64,000 nucleotides of DNA from JAJKJG01 sp036389455. Lineage in GTDB: Bacteria; Pseudomonadota; Alphaproteobacteria; Rhizobiales; Beijerinckiaceae. Where the stretch lies: positions 1-64,000 of the forward strand of contig DASVPW010000041.1 of NCBI GenBank assembly GCA_036389455.1, in the 5' to 3' direction. The notes under the pieces are model-generated. The model was not told where the DNA came from. It saw only the letters and a program-made list of their open reading frames with translations, and ran no database searches. Position 1 is the stretch's first letter; each line of letters starts with the position of its first letter. The translations under genes and the position numbers were made by a program. Positions 38,243 through 46,653 of this stretch are shown here, piece by piece.

Positions 38243-38848
38243 TCAAAAACGCTGCTCGATCGTCGCGACGCGCTCGGGGCTCGACTCGGGCAGGCGCCGC
38301 GCCGCCTGCCGCAGCATTGGGATGACGTCGTCGACCTCCTCGGCCACGAAGTAGTTCAGCTCGAGCCCGGGGCGGATGAAGCCGAACTGGCGCATGTGCG
38401 CGAAGAGCTGCAGGAGCGGGCGCCAGAACCCGTTCACGCTCAGCATCAGGATCGGCTTCGTGTGCTGGCCGAGCTGGGCCCAGGTCATCTGCTCGACGAG
38501 CTCCTCCAAGGTGCCGATGCCGCCGGGCAGCGCCACGAAGGCGTCGGCGCGCTCGAACATCAGGCGCTTGCGGGTGTGCATGTCCGGGACGATGACCGTC
38601 TCCTGAACGTCATCCAGCATGCGCTCGCGGGATTTCAGGAACTCCGGGATGATCCCGGTGACGTGGCCGCCGCTGTCGAGCACCGCGCGGGCGACGGTGC
38701 CCATCAGCCCGACGTTGCCGCCGCCGTACACGAGGCCGATCCCGGCCTTCGCCATCTGCCGGCCGAGCGCCTCCGCGATGTCCGCGAAGACCGGGTCGTT
38801 GCCCGGCCCGGAGCCGCAATAGACGCAGATGGTACGGATGTCGCTCAT
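38243..38848 (-). CDS. LOG family protein (TIGR00730)
   Basis: The 201-residue protein has a Rossmann-like fold with ICVYCGSGPG, YGGGNVGLMG and the LOG motif PGGIGTLEE. Related enzymes are phosphoribohydrolases acting on cytokinin or purine nucleotides; which substrate is used here is unknown. ATG 38848 begins right at the first strand; the open frame from 38908 adds 20 unconserved residues. It is divergent from the LysM gene, with a 128-bp shared promoter region. Confidence 0.88.
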   Translation of the reverse strand: MSDIRTICVYCGSGPGNDPVFADIAEALGRQMAKAGIGLVYGGGNVGLMGTVARAVLDSGGHVTGIIPEFLKSRERMLDDVQETVIVPDMHTRKRLMFERADAFVALPGGIGTLEELVEQMTWAQLGQHTKPILMLSVNGFWRPLLQLFAHMRQFGFIRPGLELNYFVAEEVDDVIPMLRQAARRLPESSPERVATIEQRF

Positions 38849-38976
38849 CGCTGAACCCGGAGGGGCGGGGGCCCAAGTTGGATCGTAACGCATCATTTTT
38901 GACCGCAAGGCGTTGGCCTCTTAGAGCATAAACGGCGTAAAGTGCCGATCGGTGCCGCCTCTAGGTGTGGACAAGG

Positions 38977-40530
38977 ATGGCCATTTCACGGCTGGGCCGG
39001 ACCGTCGCCGCCCTGTCGGGCGTCGTGGCCCTCGCGGCGGCGGTGACCTGGTTCGGCATCCTCGAGCCGCAGCGCCAGCGCGCCTCTGGCCCCGCCGGCG
39101 TCGGCCCAGGCGGGCAGCCTGCCGCGCCCGAGGCGCCGGTGGCTCCTTCTCCCTTGGCGGGCGCGCCGGCCGAGCCCGGGACGGCCCCGGCTCCGCCTCC
39201 ACCCGCACCGCCGGAGGCGCTCGCGCCCTCGTTCGACATCGTCCGGGTCGAGCCGACGGGCGAGAGCGTCATCGCCGGACGGGCGGCGCCGGGCTCGACC
39301 GTGGAGCTCCTGCGCGACGGCAAGCCACATGCCCGGACCCTCAGCGACGGGTCGGGGCTGTTCGCCTTCGTGCCGCCGCCGTTCCCGCCGGGCTCCCAGG
39401 AGATCGTGCTCCAGGCGACCGCGCCGGACGGCACCCGCACCAGGTCGCGGGAGAGCGTCACCGTCGCGGTCGCCGAGCGGCGGGACGTAAAGCCCCTGAT
39501 CGCGCTCACGACCCCGGACAAGCCGACCGTGATCCTGTCCTCGCCGGATTCACCGGCGCCGGCCCCGGCGGAGGCGAAAGCCGCCGAGCCGCAGGCGCGG
39601 ACGGCGGCCCTCCCGGACGCCGCCAAGCCCGACGCCGGGGCGGCCCGTCCGCCCGCCCCGCAGGCCCGGCCCGATGCCGCGCCGATTGTCCCCGTCCCGG
39701 GGGCGGCCGCTCCCCCGGTTCCCGCCGCCGGCCCGCGGGCGCAGGTGCGGATCGCGAGTGTCGAGGCGGAGGAGGGCGGACGCCTCTTCGTCAGCGGCCA
39801 GGCGGCGCCGGGGGCGACGGTCAGGCTCTACCTCAACGACACCCTGATCGCGCCGGGCGGCGCCGGCACGGACGGGCGCGTGTCCTTCGCGATCGGGCGG
39901 GGGGTGAGGCCCGGCGGCTATCGCGTGCGTCTCGACGACGTCGACCCGGTGTCGGGCGAGGTGAAGTCCCGGGCCGAGGTCGAGTTCCGGATGCCGGCCC
40001 CGCTCGCCGTCGAGCTGCCGCCGTCGGCCGAGCCCCTCGTGACGAACCTGCCGCCGGCGCCCCGGGCCGCCGAGGAGAGGGCAGTCGCCACCGCGCCGAG
40101 CACGCTGCCTTCGGGCAGGGCGCCCTCGGCCCCGGCAAGCCCGCCGGCCGCGCCCGCGCCGCAGCCGCCTGCCGGCCCGGCCGTGACCGCGCCGAGCCCG
40201 CCGACCCCGTCCCCGCCCGCAGCCGCGCGGAGCCCTGCCGTCGCGGCGGCGCCGGACCGGACCGCATCCGCGGAAGCCGCCGCGCCGTCGCCCGAGCCTC
40301 CCCGGGCCGCGCCGCGCGAGCTCGATCCCGGCACCGTGCTCGTGCCCGAGATCAACACCGCGATCGTGAGCCGCGGCGACAACCTCTGGCGCATCAGCAA
40401 GCGGGTCTACGGGCGCGGCGTGCGCTACACCGTGATCTATCGCGCCAACGAGGAGCAGATCCGCAGCCCGCGGCTGATCTATCCGGGCCAGGTTTTCGTG
40501 CTGCCGCCGGAAGGGAGCGCGCGGCCGTAG
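38977..40530 (+). CDS. LysM-domain envelope protein with Ig-like repeats
   Basis: The 517-residue protein starts with a membrane anchor (about 8-27: TVAALSGVVALAAAVTWFGI) followed by a long Pro/Ala-rich region. Two Ig-like (Big) modules lie at about 75-165 and 250-340, recognisable by VIAGRAAPGSTVELL and LFVSGQAAPGATVRLYL. The C-terminus is a LysM domain (about 460-512: VSRGDNLWRISKRVYGRGVRYTVIYRANEEQI...YPGQVFVLP) that would bind peptidoglycan. The start is uncertain: ATG 38977 or GTG 38965. It is followed 87 bp later by the Atm1-like exporter, a usual partner order in this group. Confidence 0.85.
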   Translation: MAISRLGRTVAALSGVVALAAAVTWFGILEPQRQRASGPAGVGPGGQPAAPEAPVAPSPLAGAPAEPGTAPAPPPPAPPEALAPSFDIVRVEPTGESVIAGRAAPGSTVELLRDGKPHARTLSDGSGLFAFVPPPFPPGSQEIVLQATAPDGTRTRSRESVTVAVAERRDVKPLIALTTPDKPTVILSSPDSPAPAPAEAKAAEPQARTAALPDAAKPDAGAARPPAPQARPDAAPIVPVPGAAAPPVPAAGPRAQVRIASVEAEEGGRLFVSGQAAPGATVRLYLNDTLIAPGGAGTDGRVSFAIGRGVRPGGYRVRLDDVDPVSGEVKSRAEVEFRMPAPLAVELPPSAEPLVTNLPPAPRAAEERAVATAPSTLPSGRAPSAPASPPAAPAPQPPAGPAVTAPSPPTPSPPAAARSPAVAAAPDRTASAEAAAPSPEPPRAAPRELDPGTVLVPEINTAIVSRGDNLWRISKRVYGRGVRYTVIYRANEEQIRSPRLIYPGQVFVLPPEGSARP

Positions 40531-40617
40531 CACGCATTTCCCCACTTGCGGGGAGGTGGGTGTACGCAGCGGCGGAAAAGCCTATATCGGTCGCGACACA
40601 TTCCGGACCCAACGAAT

Positions 40618-42522
40618 ATGCCATCCGTTTCCCCGACCGCTCCGGCGGACGCCGTCCGCCCGGAGCGGCCCGGACTGGTCGCGACCTTCCGCAAGCTGTG
40701 GCCTTATCTCTGGCCGCATGGGCGCGCCGACCTCCAGCGGCGCGTGTTCTACGCCTTCGGGCTGCTGCTTGCCGCGAAGCTCGTGACGGTGGTCACGCCC
40801 TTCACCTTCAAGTGGGCGACGGATGCCCTCGTGGCGGTCACCGAAGGCAAGCCCGCGCGGGGCCTCTGGGGCGCGCCGATCCTCTTGACCGCGCTCTACG
40901 GCCTCGTCCGCATCGCCATGGCGCTGCTGACGCAGGTGCGGGACGGGCTCTTCGCCAAGGTCGCGATGCACGCGGTCAGGCAGCTCGCGCTCAAGACCTT
41001 CCGGCACATGCACCGCCTGTCGCTGCGCTTCCACCTCGAGCGCAAGACCGGCGGCCTGACCCGCGTCCTCGAGCGCGGGCGCAACGGCATCGAGGAGCTG
41101 TCGCGGCTCTTCGTGCTGCAGCTCATCCCGACGATCCTCGAGTTCGTGCTCGTGCTCGGGATCCTGACGTGGCAGTTCGACTGGACCTACGCGGCGGTCG
41201 TGCTGGCGATGGTCGCGATCTATCTCGGCTACACCTACCAGGCGACCGAGTGGCGCATCGCGATCCGCAAGCGGATGAACGAGTCGGACACCGACGCCAA
41301 CACCAAGGCGGTCGACTCGCTCCTCAACTACGAGACCGTGAAGTACTTCGGGGCCGAGGCGCGGGAGACCGAGCGCTACGACCGCTCGATGGCGCGCTAC
41401 GAGCGCGCCTCGACCGAGACCTACACCTCGCTCGCGGTGCTGAACGCGGGCCAGGCCGCGATTTTCACCGTCGGGATGGCGGTCGTGATGGGCCTCGCCG
41501 CCCGCGACATCATGGCGGGGCGCACCACCATCGGCAGCTTCGTCCTCGTCAACGCCATGCTGGTGCAGCTCTACATCCCGCTCAACTTCATGGGCATGCT
41601 GTACCGCGAGATCAAGCAGGCCCTCATCGACATCGACGACATGTTCTCGATCCTGGAGAAGAACCCCGAGATCGAGGACCGCCCGGGCGCGAAGCCGCTC
41701 GCCGTCACCGAGGGGCGCGTGCGCTTCGAGGACGTGCACTTCGCCTATGTGCCGGAGCGCGAGATCCTCAAAGGGATCACGTTCGAGGTGCCGCCGGGGA
41801 AGACCATCGCCATCGTCGGCCCGTCGGGCGCCGGCAAGTCGACGGTCTCGCGCCTCCTCTTCCGCTTCTACGAGCCGACCAGGGGCCGCATCCTGATCGA
41901 CGGGCAGGACATCGCGGAGGTGACGCAGGAGAGCCTGCGCGCCGCTGTCGGCATGGTGCCGCAGGACACGGTATTGTTCAACGACACTATCGGCTACAAC
42001 GTCCGCTACGGCCGCTGGGACGCCTCCGAGGAGGACATCCGGGACGCCGCGCGGCTCGCTCAGATCGACCGCTTCATCGCCACGATGCCCGAGGGCTACG
42101 AGACCCCCGTCGGCGAGCGCGGGCTGAAGCTGTCGGGCGGCGAGAAGCAGCGCGTCGCGATTGCCCGCACGATCCTGAAAGGACCGCCGGTCCTCGTCCT
42201 CGACGAGGCGACCTCCGCCCTCGACTCATTCACCGAGCGGCAGATCCAGGACGCCCTCGACCGGGTCAGCCGCGGCCGCACCACCCTCGTCATCGCGCAC
42301 CGCCTCTCGACGGTGATCGGCGCGGACGAGATCATCGTGCTGGACAGGGGCGTCATCGTCGAGCGCGGCACCCACGCCTCGCTCCTCGCCCGCGGCGGCG
42401 TTTACGCGGCGATGTGGAACCGCCAGCGTCAAGCCCAGGAGGCCCGCGAGGCCCTGAAGCGCGCCGAGGAGGAAGAGAAGGAGGAAGAGGGGCCGTCGGT
42501 GCGCGTGAGCCTCGCGAGTTGA
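40618..42522 (+). CDS. Atm1/HMT1-type ABC exporter
   Basis: The 634-residue half-transporter has the exporter membrane domain (about 40-340, six helices, with KAVDSLLNYETVKYFGAEARETERYD typical of the Atm1/HMT1 group) and an ATPase domain (Walker A GPSGAGKST, signature LSGGEKQRVAIARTIL, Walker B VLVLDEATSALD, H-loop AHRLST). Relatives export glutathione-linked sulfur or metal compounds; the substrate here is inferred only. A charged Glu/Lys tail (about 600-634) is present. ATG 40618 fits; upstream frame has no conservation. Confidence 0.92.
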   Translation: MPSVSPTAPADAVRPERPGLVATFRKLWPYLWPHGRADLQRRVFYAFGLLLAAKLVTVVTPFTFKWATDALVAVTEGKPARGLWGAPILLTALYGLVRIAMALLTQVRDGLFAKVAMHAVRQLALKTFRHMHRLSLRFHLERKTGGLTRVLERGRNGIEELSRLFVLQLIPTILEFVLVLGILTWQFDWTYAAVVLAMVAIYLGYTYQATEWRIAIRKRMNESDTDANTKAVDSLLNYETVKYFGAEARETERYDRSMARYERASTETYTSLAVLNAGQAAIFTVGMAVVMGLAARDIMAGRTTIGSFVLVNAMLVQLYIPLNFMGMLYREIKQALIDIDDMFSILEKNPEIEDRPGAKPLAVTEGRVRFEDVHFAYVPEREILKGITFEVPPGKTIAIVGPSGAGKSTVSRLLFRFYEPTRGRILIDGQDIAEVTQESLRAAVGMVPQDTVLFNDTIGYNVRYGRWDASEEDIRDAARLAQIDRFIATMPEGYETPVGERGLKLSGGEKQRVAIARTILKGPPVLVLDEATSALDSFTERQIQDALDRVSRGRTTLVIAHRLSTVIGADEIIVLDRGVIVERGTHASLLARGGVYAAMWNRQRQAQEAREALKRAEEEEKEEEGPSVRVSLAS

Positions 42523-42580
42523 CGCATCATCCCGCCCCCACCACTGTCATCGAAGATCATGGGGGCCATCCTCCCAAGCC

Positions 42581-42693
42581 CCTCATCCTGAGGTGCGAGC
42601 GGAGCGAGCCTCGAAGGACGCACCCCGCCGCTGCAGCGGCACCGCCATGCGTGCTTCGAGGCCGCCGCTTCGCGTCGGCGCCTCAGCATGAGG
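42581..42693. repeat. CCTCATCCTGAGG palindromic repeat
   Basis: CCTCATCCTGAGG (42581-42593) and CCTCAGCATGAGG (42681-42693) are imperfect inverted arms, with inner pairs such as CTTCGAGG and CCTCGAAG. It belongs to the CCTCATCCTGAGG...CTCGAAG repeat type widespread in Hyphomicrobiales. It fills the gap between the exporter gene and the psd region. Confidence 0.7.
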
Positions 42694-42724
42694 AGGAATG
42701 TATGGTTCACCGCGGGGAAGCCGA

Positions 42725-42940
42725 ATGACCGACATCCTCGAATCCATGCGGCGGATCTTCGTGCCGATCCATCGCGAGGGCTACCCGTTCATCGTCGTCG
42801 GGTTGATCCTGGCCCGCGGCCATCGTGCCGCATACAGAGAGGCCGGACACATGACTGCACCCGACCAAGGCCAAACCTCCAAAAAGCCCTTGCCCAGCAG
42901 GGGTCGTCCACACATGACAGTGGAGAGCGGGACATCATGA
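42725..42940 (+). pseudogene. Duplicated 5' fragment of psd
   Basis: Bases 42725-42815 are identical to 42937-43027, the first 91 bases of psd. The fragment would encode the first 30 residues of Psd and then continues for 41 unrelated codons (ARGHRAAYREAGHMTAPDQ...), ending at TGA 42938-42940, which overlaps the real psd ATG. The 121-bp spacer between the copies is less G+C-rich and resembles nothing I know. It may be a duplication with insertion. The frame could still be translated and couple to psd. Confidence 0.75.
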
Positions 42941-43641
42941 CCGACATCCTCGAATCCATGCGGCGGATCTTCGTGCCGATCCATCGCGAGGGCTACCCGT
43001 TCATCGTCGTCGGGTTGATCCTGGCCCTCGTCCTCGGGCATTGGGTGTGGGCGCCGCTCGGCTGGCTCTTCGCCGTCCTGACGCTGTGGATGTGCTACTT
43101 CTTCCGCGACCCGGTCCGCGTCACCCCCTTGCGCGACGGCCTCGTGGTGTCGCCGGCGGACGGGCGCGTCAGCATGATCGTGACCGCGGTGCCGCCGGCC
43201 GAGACCGGCTTGCCGGCGGAGCCGATGACCCGCATCTCGGTGTTCATGAACGTGTTCGACTGCCACGTGAACCGCTCGCCCGTGACGGGGCGGATCGTCG
43301 AGCAGGTCTACACGCCGGGCCTCTTCCTCAACGCCGAGCTCGACAAGGCGAGCGAGGACAACGAGCGCAACGCCTTCGTGATCGAGACGACGGGCGCGCG
43401 CATCGGCGTGGTGCAGATCGCGGGGCTCGTCGCGCGCCGCATTGTCATCTTCGCGCGCGAGGGCGACGAGGTCGCGGCGGGAGAGCGCCTCGGCCTCATC
43501 CGCTTTGGCTCCCGCGTCGACGTCTATCTCCCCCTCTCGGCCCAGGTCCTCGCCGGCCTCGACCAGATGGCGATCGCGGGCGAGACCGTGCTGGCCGACC
43601 TCAGAGGCCAGGAGGGACCGCGGCAGTTCAAGGCGGAGTGA
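42937..43641 (+). CDS. psd: Phosphatidylserine decarboxylase
   Basis: The 234-residue proenzyme makes phosphatidylethanolamine from phosphatidylserine. Hydrophobic helices near the N-terminus (about 20-56) place it at the inner membrane. Motifs are CYFFRDPVR, VVSPADGRV, ISVFMNVFDCHVNRSPVTG and, near the C-terminus, IRFGSRVDVYLP, whose Gly-Ser is the self-cleavage site that yields the pyruvoyl group. The short form without an extended N-terminus is normal for alphaproteobacteria. The usual partner pssA does not follow directly; a YciI-like gene does. Confidence 0.92.
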   Translation: MTDILESMRRIFVPIHREGYPFIVVGLILALVLGHWVWAPLGWLFAVLTLWMCYFFRDPVRVTPLRDGLVVSPADGRVSMIVTAVPPAETGLPAEPMTRISVFMNVFDCHVNRSPVTGRIVEQVYTPGLFLNAELDKASEDNERNAFVIETTGARIGVVQIAGLVARRIVIFAREGDEVAAGERLGLIRFGSRVDVYLPLSAQVLAGLDQMAIAGETVLADLRGQEGPRQFKAE

Positions 43642-43797
43642 TCGAATTCTCCCGGAGGGAAGGATACGCAGGCGGCGCCCGACCTGCCGCGCATCGGCCG
43701 CGACGCATTGCACGACGATGATAGTTTCGCGGCCGCCGCGTCAGCGGTTACGATGCCGTGGGCGGCGCCAGGACGCCGCGCCTGCCGGAGCGCAGCG

Positions 43798-44091
43798 ATG
43801 ATCTATGTCGTGCTCTTCATGGACGACAGCGCGCGGGCGGATGCCCGCCAGCGCTTCATGCCCGCCCATCTCGATTTCCTCGAGAAGCATCGCGACCGGA
43901 TCCAGGCCGCAGGGCCTTTGCGCGACGCGGACGGCGCCGCGGCCGGAGGGCTGTGGCTGGTCGAGGCGGAGAATCCGGATGAGGTCGCGGAACTCTACCG
44001 GCGGGACCCGTTCTGGCCGACCGGGCTTCGGAAGTCGGTCCGGGTCCTCGAATGGTCGCAGGTGTTCGCGGATGGACGCCGCTTGATCTAG
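43798..44091 (+). CDS. YciI-like protein
   Basis: The 97-residue protein matches the YCII-related fold: MIYVVLFMDDSARADARQRFMPAHLDFLEKH...AGPLRDADGAAAGGLWLVEAENPDEVAELYRRDPFW. The conserved His and Asp of the putative catalytic pocket are in PAHLDFL and PLRDADG. Its function is unknown. ATG 43798 begins the domain exactly; an earlier in-frame start at 43708 adds 30 unconserved residues. Confidence 0.85.
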   Translation: MIYVVLFMDDSARADARQRFMPAHLDFLEKHRDRIQAAGPLRDADGAAAGGLWLVEAENPDEVAELYRRDPFWPTGLRKSVRVLEWSQVFADGRRLI

Positions 44092-44480
44092 ACTAGGTCC
44101 GCTTACGGCCCACAAAGCAGACGGCCAAAGCGGGCGCACGTACAACCCGCTCGCGGAAGCGGATTGCCTCACAGGCTCGCCGGACTTCAGGAAGCTTCAA
44201 TCAGCTGGACAAGCCGGTCTGCCACCGTCGCCAACGCAAAGGCCCGCCCGATGATTCTTTTGATTGGGATTCACCATTGTGACGGTTGAATCTGCCTTGC
44301 GGCCTTTCTTCAGACGTGAATCGACGCTGTTTGCCCGTTTTTGGGCGAATGCCGGCCTTCCGTTGCGAGACCGGAGGACTTGAACCCTTTGCCGGCACCA
44401 TGAGCCCGGCGGCGGATCTTTCCAGACCTTGTCATCGTCTGGCCTCTGGTCTTGAATGGCCCACCGCGCTCTCATCCCCG
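44092..44480. other. Intergenic region upstream of the signalling island
   Basis: These 389 bases hold no gene I can support. The stretch 44260-44350 is noticeably less G+C-rich (TTCACCATTGTGACGG; GTTTGCCCGTTTTTGGGCG) and is the likely place for the promoter of the TIR gene. The frame of the TIR gene is open back to 44286 but shows no conservation before 44481. Confidence 0.4.
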
Positions 44481-46574
44481 ATGTCGATGTCGGCACAGGT
44501 TTTCATCAGCTATCCGTCCGGAGATCACGACGTCGCCACCCGCATCTGCGGCGCGATCGAGCGGCGGCGCGTCAGTTGCTGGATCGCGCACCGGGACGTC
44601 GGCCCCGGCGAGAACTTCCAGGAGGCCATCGTCCGGGCGATCCGGGCGGCGCGGGTCATGGTCTTCGTCTTCAGCCGCAAGGCCAACGGTTCGAGCGAGC
44701 TCCAGAAGGAACTCGCCCTCGCGAGCCAGAACCGGCTCGCCGTGATCCCGGTGCGGGTCGAGGACGTCGCCCCGAACGACGCGCTGCTCTACGAGTTCTC
44801 GATCCGGCAGTGGATCGACCTGTTCGACAATTGGGACCGCTCCCTCGACCGGCTGACCGCGACCATCGGCGCCATCCTGGCCTCGCCGGCGCCGGAGCGC
44901 CCGTCGGCCGCCGACGCTCCGGCCCCGCCCCGCCCTGCTCCTCCGGCGCCGCGGCGGCGTGCCGGGTTGTTCGCGGCGGGGGGGCTCGCGGCTGCGCTCA
45001 TGCTCGGGCTCGGCATCCTGGCCTCCCTCCGCCCCGGCCCGGAGCCGCCCGCCGCAAGCGTCGCGACCGTTTCCGCAAGGCCCGATCCAGGCCGGCCGTC
45101 CGTGGCCCGAGCCCCGACGGCTCCCGAAGCGGTTCCGCCCATCGCCACGGCTCCCCCGGCGCCCGAGCGGGCGCCGGCAGCTGCGGCTCAGACACCGGCC
45201 GCTCCCGAGCGGATTCCGGCCGTTGCCGCGGTCACCCCGGCGCCCGAGCTGGCGCCGCCGGCCACGACCCGAGCCCCAGCCGCTTTGGAACCAGTCCCGG
45301 CCGTCGCCGCGGCCCGGCCGGCCCCCGAGCCGGCCCCGCCTGCGGACAAGGTCCCGGCAACTCCCGGGCCGGCTCCGGCCGCGCCCGTCTCGGCTGCAGC
45401 CGAGCCGGTTCCCCAGCTGGCTCCGGCTTCGGCTGCGGCCGCACCGAAAGAGACCGAGCGCAATCCGGCACCCGAAGCCGTGCGCGACACCATAGCGAGC
45501 GCCGCGACCGAGGCCGCGACGACCCCTGCGGCGCCCGCCGAAAAGCATGCCCTTGCCCCGCTCGCGCCGGCACCCTCGGCGTCGATGCCGGCGACAGCCC
45601 CGGCAGCCGCCCCGTCGGCTCAGGCTCCGGCCCTGGCCCCCGTCCCGGAGCCGCCGCCCGCCGCCGTCGTCGTCGCGGCCGTGCCGCCGGTGGCGGTCGC
45701 GCTGCCGCGCAGCCCGGTCCAGGGGGAGGGCATCCATCCTCCGAAGGAGCGCGAATCCGTGGCGGTCGGGCCGGCTCCGTCCGTCCGCGCAGCGGGCGAG
45801 GGCGGACAGGTCTTCCGGGAGTGCGGCGTCTGCCCGGAGATGATCGTCGTGCCGGCCGGGACGGCGGTGATCGGCTCGCCGCCGGGCGAGCGCGGCCGCG
45901 ACGCCGCGAAGGAGCTGCCGCAGCGCCAGATCCGGATCGCGGCGCCGTTCGCCGTCTCGCGCTTCCAGGTCACCTTCGCCGAGTGGGACGCCTGCGTCGC
46001 CGAGGGTGGCTGCAACAACTGGACGCAAGGGGACGCCGGCTGGGGGCGCGGCCGCCGGCCGGCGATCTTCGTGTCGTGGAACGACGCCCGCGCCTACGTC
46101 GCTTGGCTCTCGGGGAAGACGGGCGGCGCCTACCGGCTCCTGTCCGAGGCCGAATGGGAGTACGCCGCCCGCGGCTGCCGCGCGCCCTGTCCCTCGACCC
46201 CGTTCTGGTTCGGCGAGACCGTCCTCCCGGAGTACGCGAACTACAATTCCATGTTCGCCTACGCCGGCGGCAGCAAGGCGACGCCGAAGCGCCGCACCGT
46301 GCCGGTCGACGAGGGCCCGGCGAACGCCTTCGGTCTCGTCCACATGGTCGGCAACGTGCGCCAGTGGGTCGAGGACTGCTGGAGCCTGCCGGCCGGCCCG
46401 GGGCCGGGCGACGCCCGTCCCGCGACCGGCGGCGACTGCACGCGGCGCGTGGTGCGCGGCGGCTCCTGGAACGACGAGCCGGGCGAGCTGCGCAGCGCCG
46501 CCCGCTCCTGGGAGGCGGCGGACGTGCGGACGAACAGGATCGGCTTCCGGATCGCCAGGACCTTGGAGCGCTGA
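44481..46574 (+). CDS. TIR-SUMF1 domain membrane protein
   Basis: This 697-residue protein starts with a TIR domain (about 5-135: VFISYPSGDHDVATRICGAIE, WIAHRDVGPGENF, then SSELQKELALA, where E77 fits the NADase catalytic Glu). A helix at about 157-178 (GLFAAGGLAAALMLGLGILASL) crosses the membrane, and a 250-residue Pro/Ala repeat linker follows. The C-terminus (about 450-697) is SUMF1-like: MIVVPAGTAVIGSP, FAVSRFQVTFAEWDAC, YRLLSEAEWEYAARG, VGNVRQWVEDCW, RGGSWNDEPGELRSAARSW, NRIGFRIART. The last motif has Ile where true formylglycine enzymes carry the active Cys, so it is probably a binding domain. The topology suggests a cytosolic TIR and a periplasmic sensor. First gene of the four-gene plus-strand group. 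Confidence 0.85.
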   Translation: MSMSAQVFISYPSGDHDVATRICGAIERRRVSCWIAHRDVGPGENFQEAIVRAIRAARVMVFVFSRKANGSSELQKELALASQNRLAVIPVRVEDVAPNDALLYEFSIRQWIDLFDNWDRSLDRLTATIGAILASPAPERPSAADAPAPPRPAPPAPRRRAGLFAAGGLAAALMLGLGILASLRPGPEPPAASVATVSARPDPGRPSVARAPTAPEAVPPIATAPPAPERAPAAAAQTPAAPERIPAVAAVTPAPELAPPATTRAPAALEPVPAVAAARPAPEPAPPADKVPATPGPAPAAPVSAAAEPVPQLAPASAAAAPKETERNPAPEAVRDTIASAATEAATTPAAPAEKHALAPLAPAPSASMPATAPAAAPSAQAPALAPVPEPPPAAVVVAAVPPVAVALPRSPVQGEGIHPPKERESVAVGPAPSVRAAGEGGQVFRECGVCPEMIVVPAGTAVIGSPPGERGRDAAKELPQRQIRIAAPFAVSRFQVTFAEWDACVAEGGCNNWTQGDAGWGRGRRPAIFVSWNDARAYVAWLSGKTGGAYRLLSEAEWEYAARGCRAPCPSTPFWFGETVLPEYANYNSMFAYAGGSKATPKRRTVPVDEGPANAFGLVHMVGNVRQWVEDCWSLPAGPGPGDARPATGGDCTRRVVRGGSWNDEPGELRSAARSWEAADVRTNRIGFRIARTLER

Positions 46575-46653
46575 AGGCGGCCCTGCCGCTCGACGGCGGC
46601 CACGTGCTGAGGATCTGGTCGGCAGCCTATGGCGCCGATGTGGGGAGGGATTG

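Noticed and set aside
44481..46574. Sulfatase-activating formylglycine enzyme
   Set aside because: The C-terminal motif has Ile in place of the active Cys, no sulfatase is nearby, and the domain is fused to TIR.
46006..46653. N-terminal extension of the caspase gene
   Set aside because: It overlaps the SUMF1-domain coding region in another frame. ATG 46654 has a strong ribosome site and starts a signal peptide.
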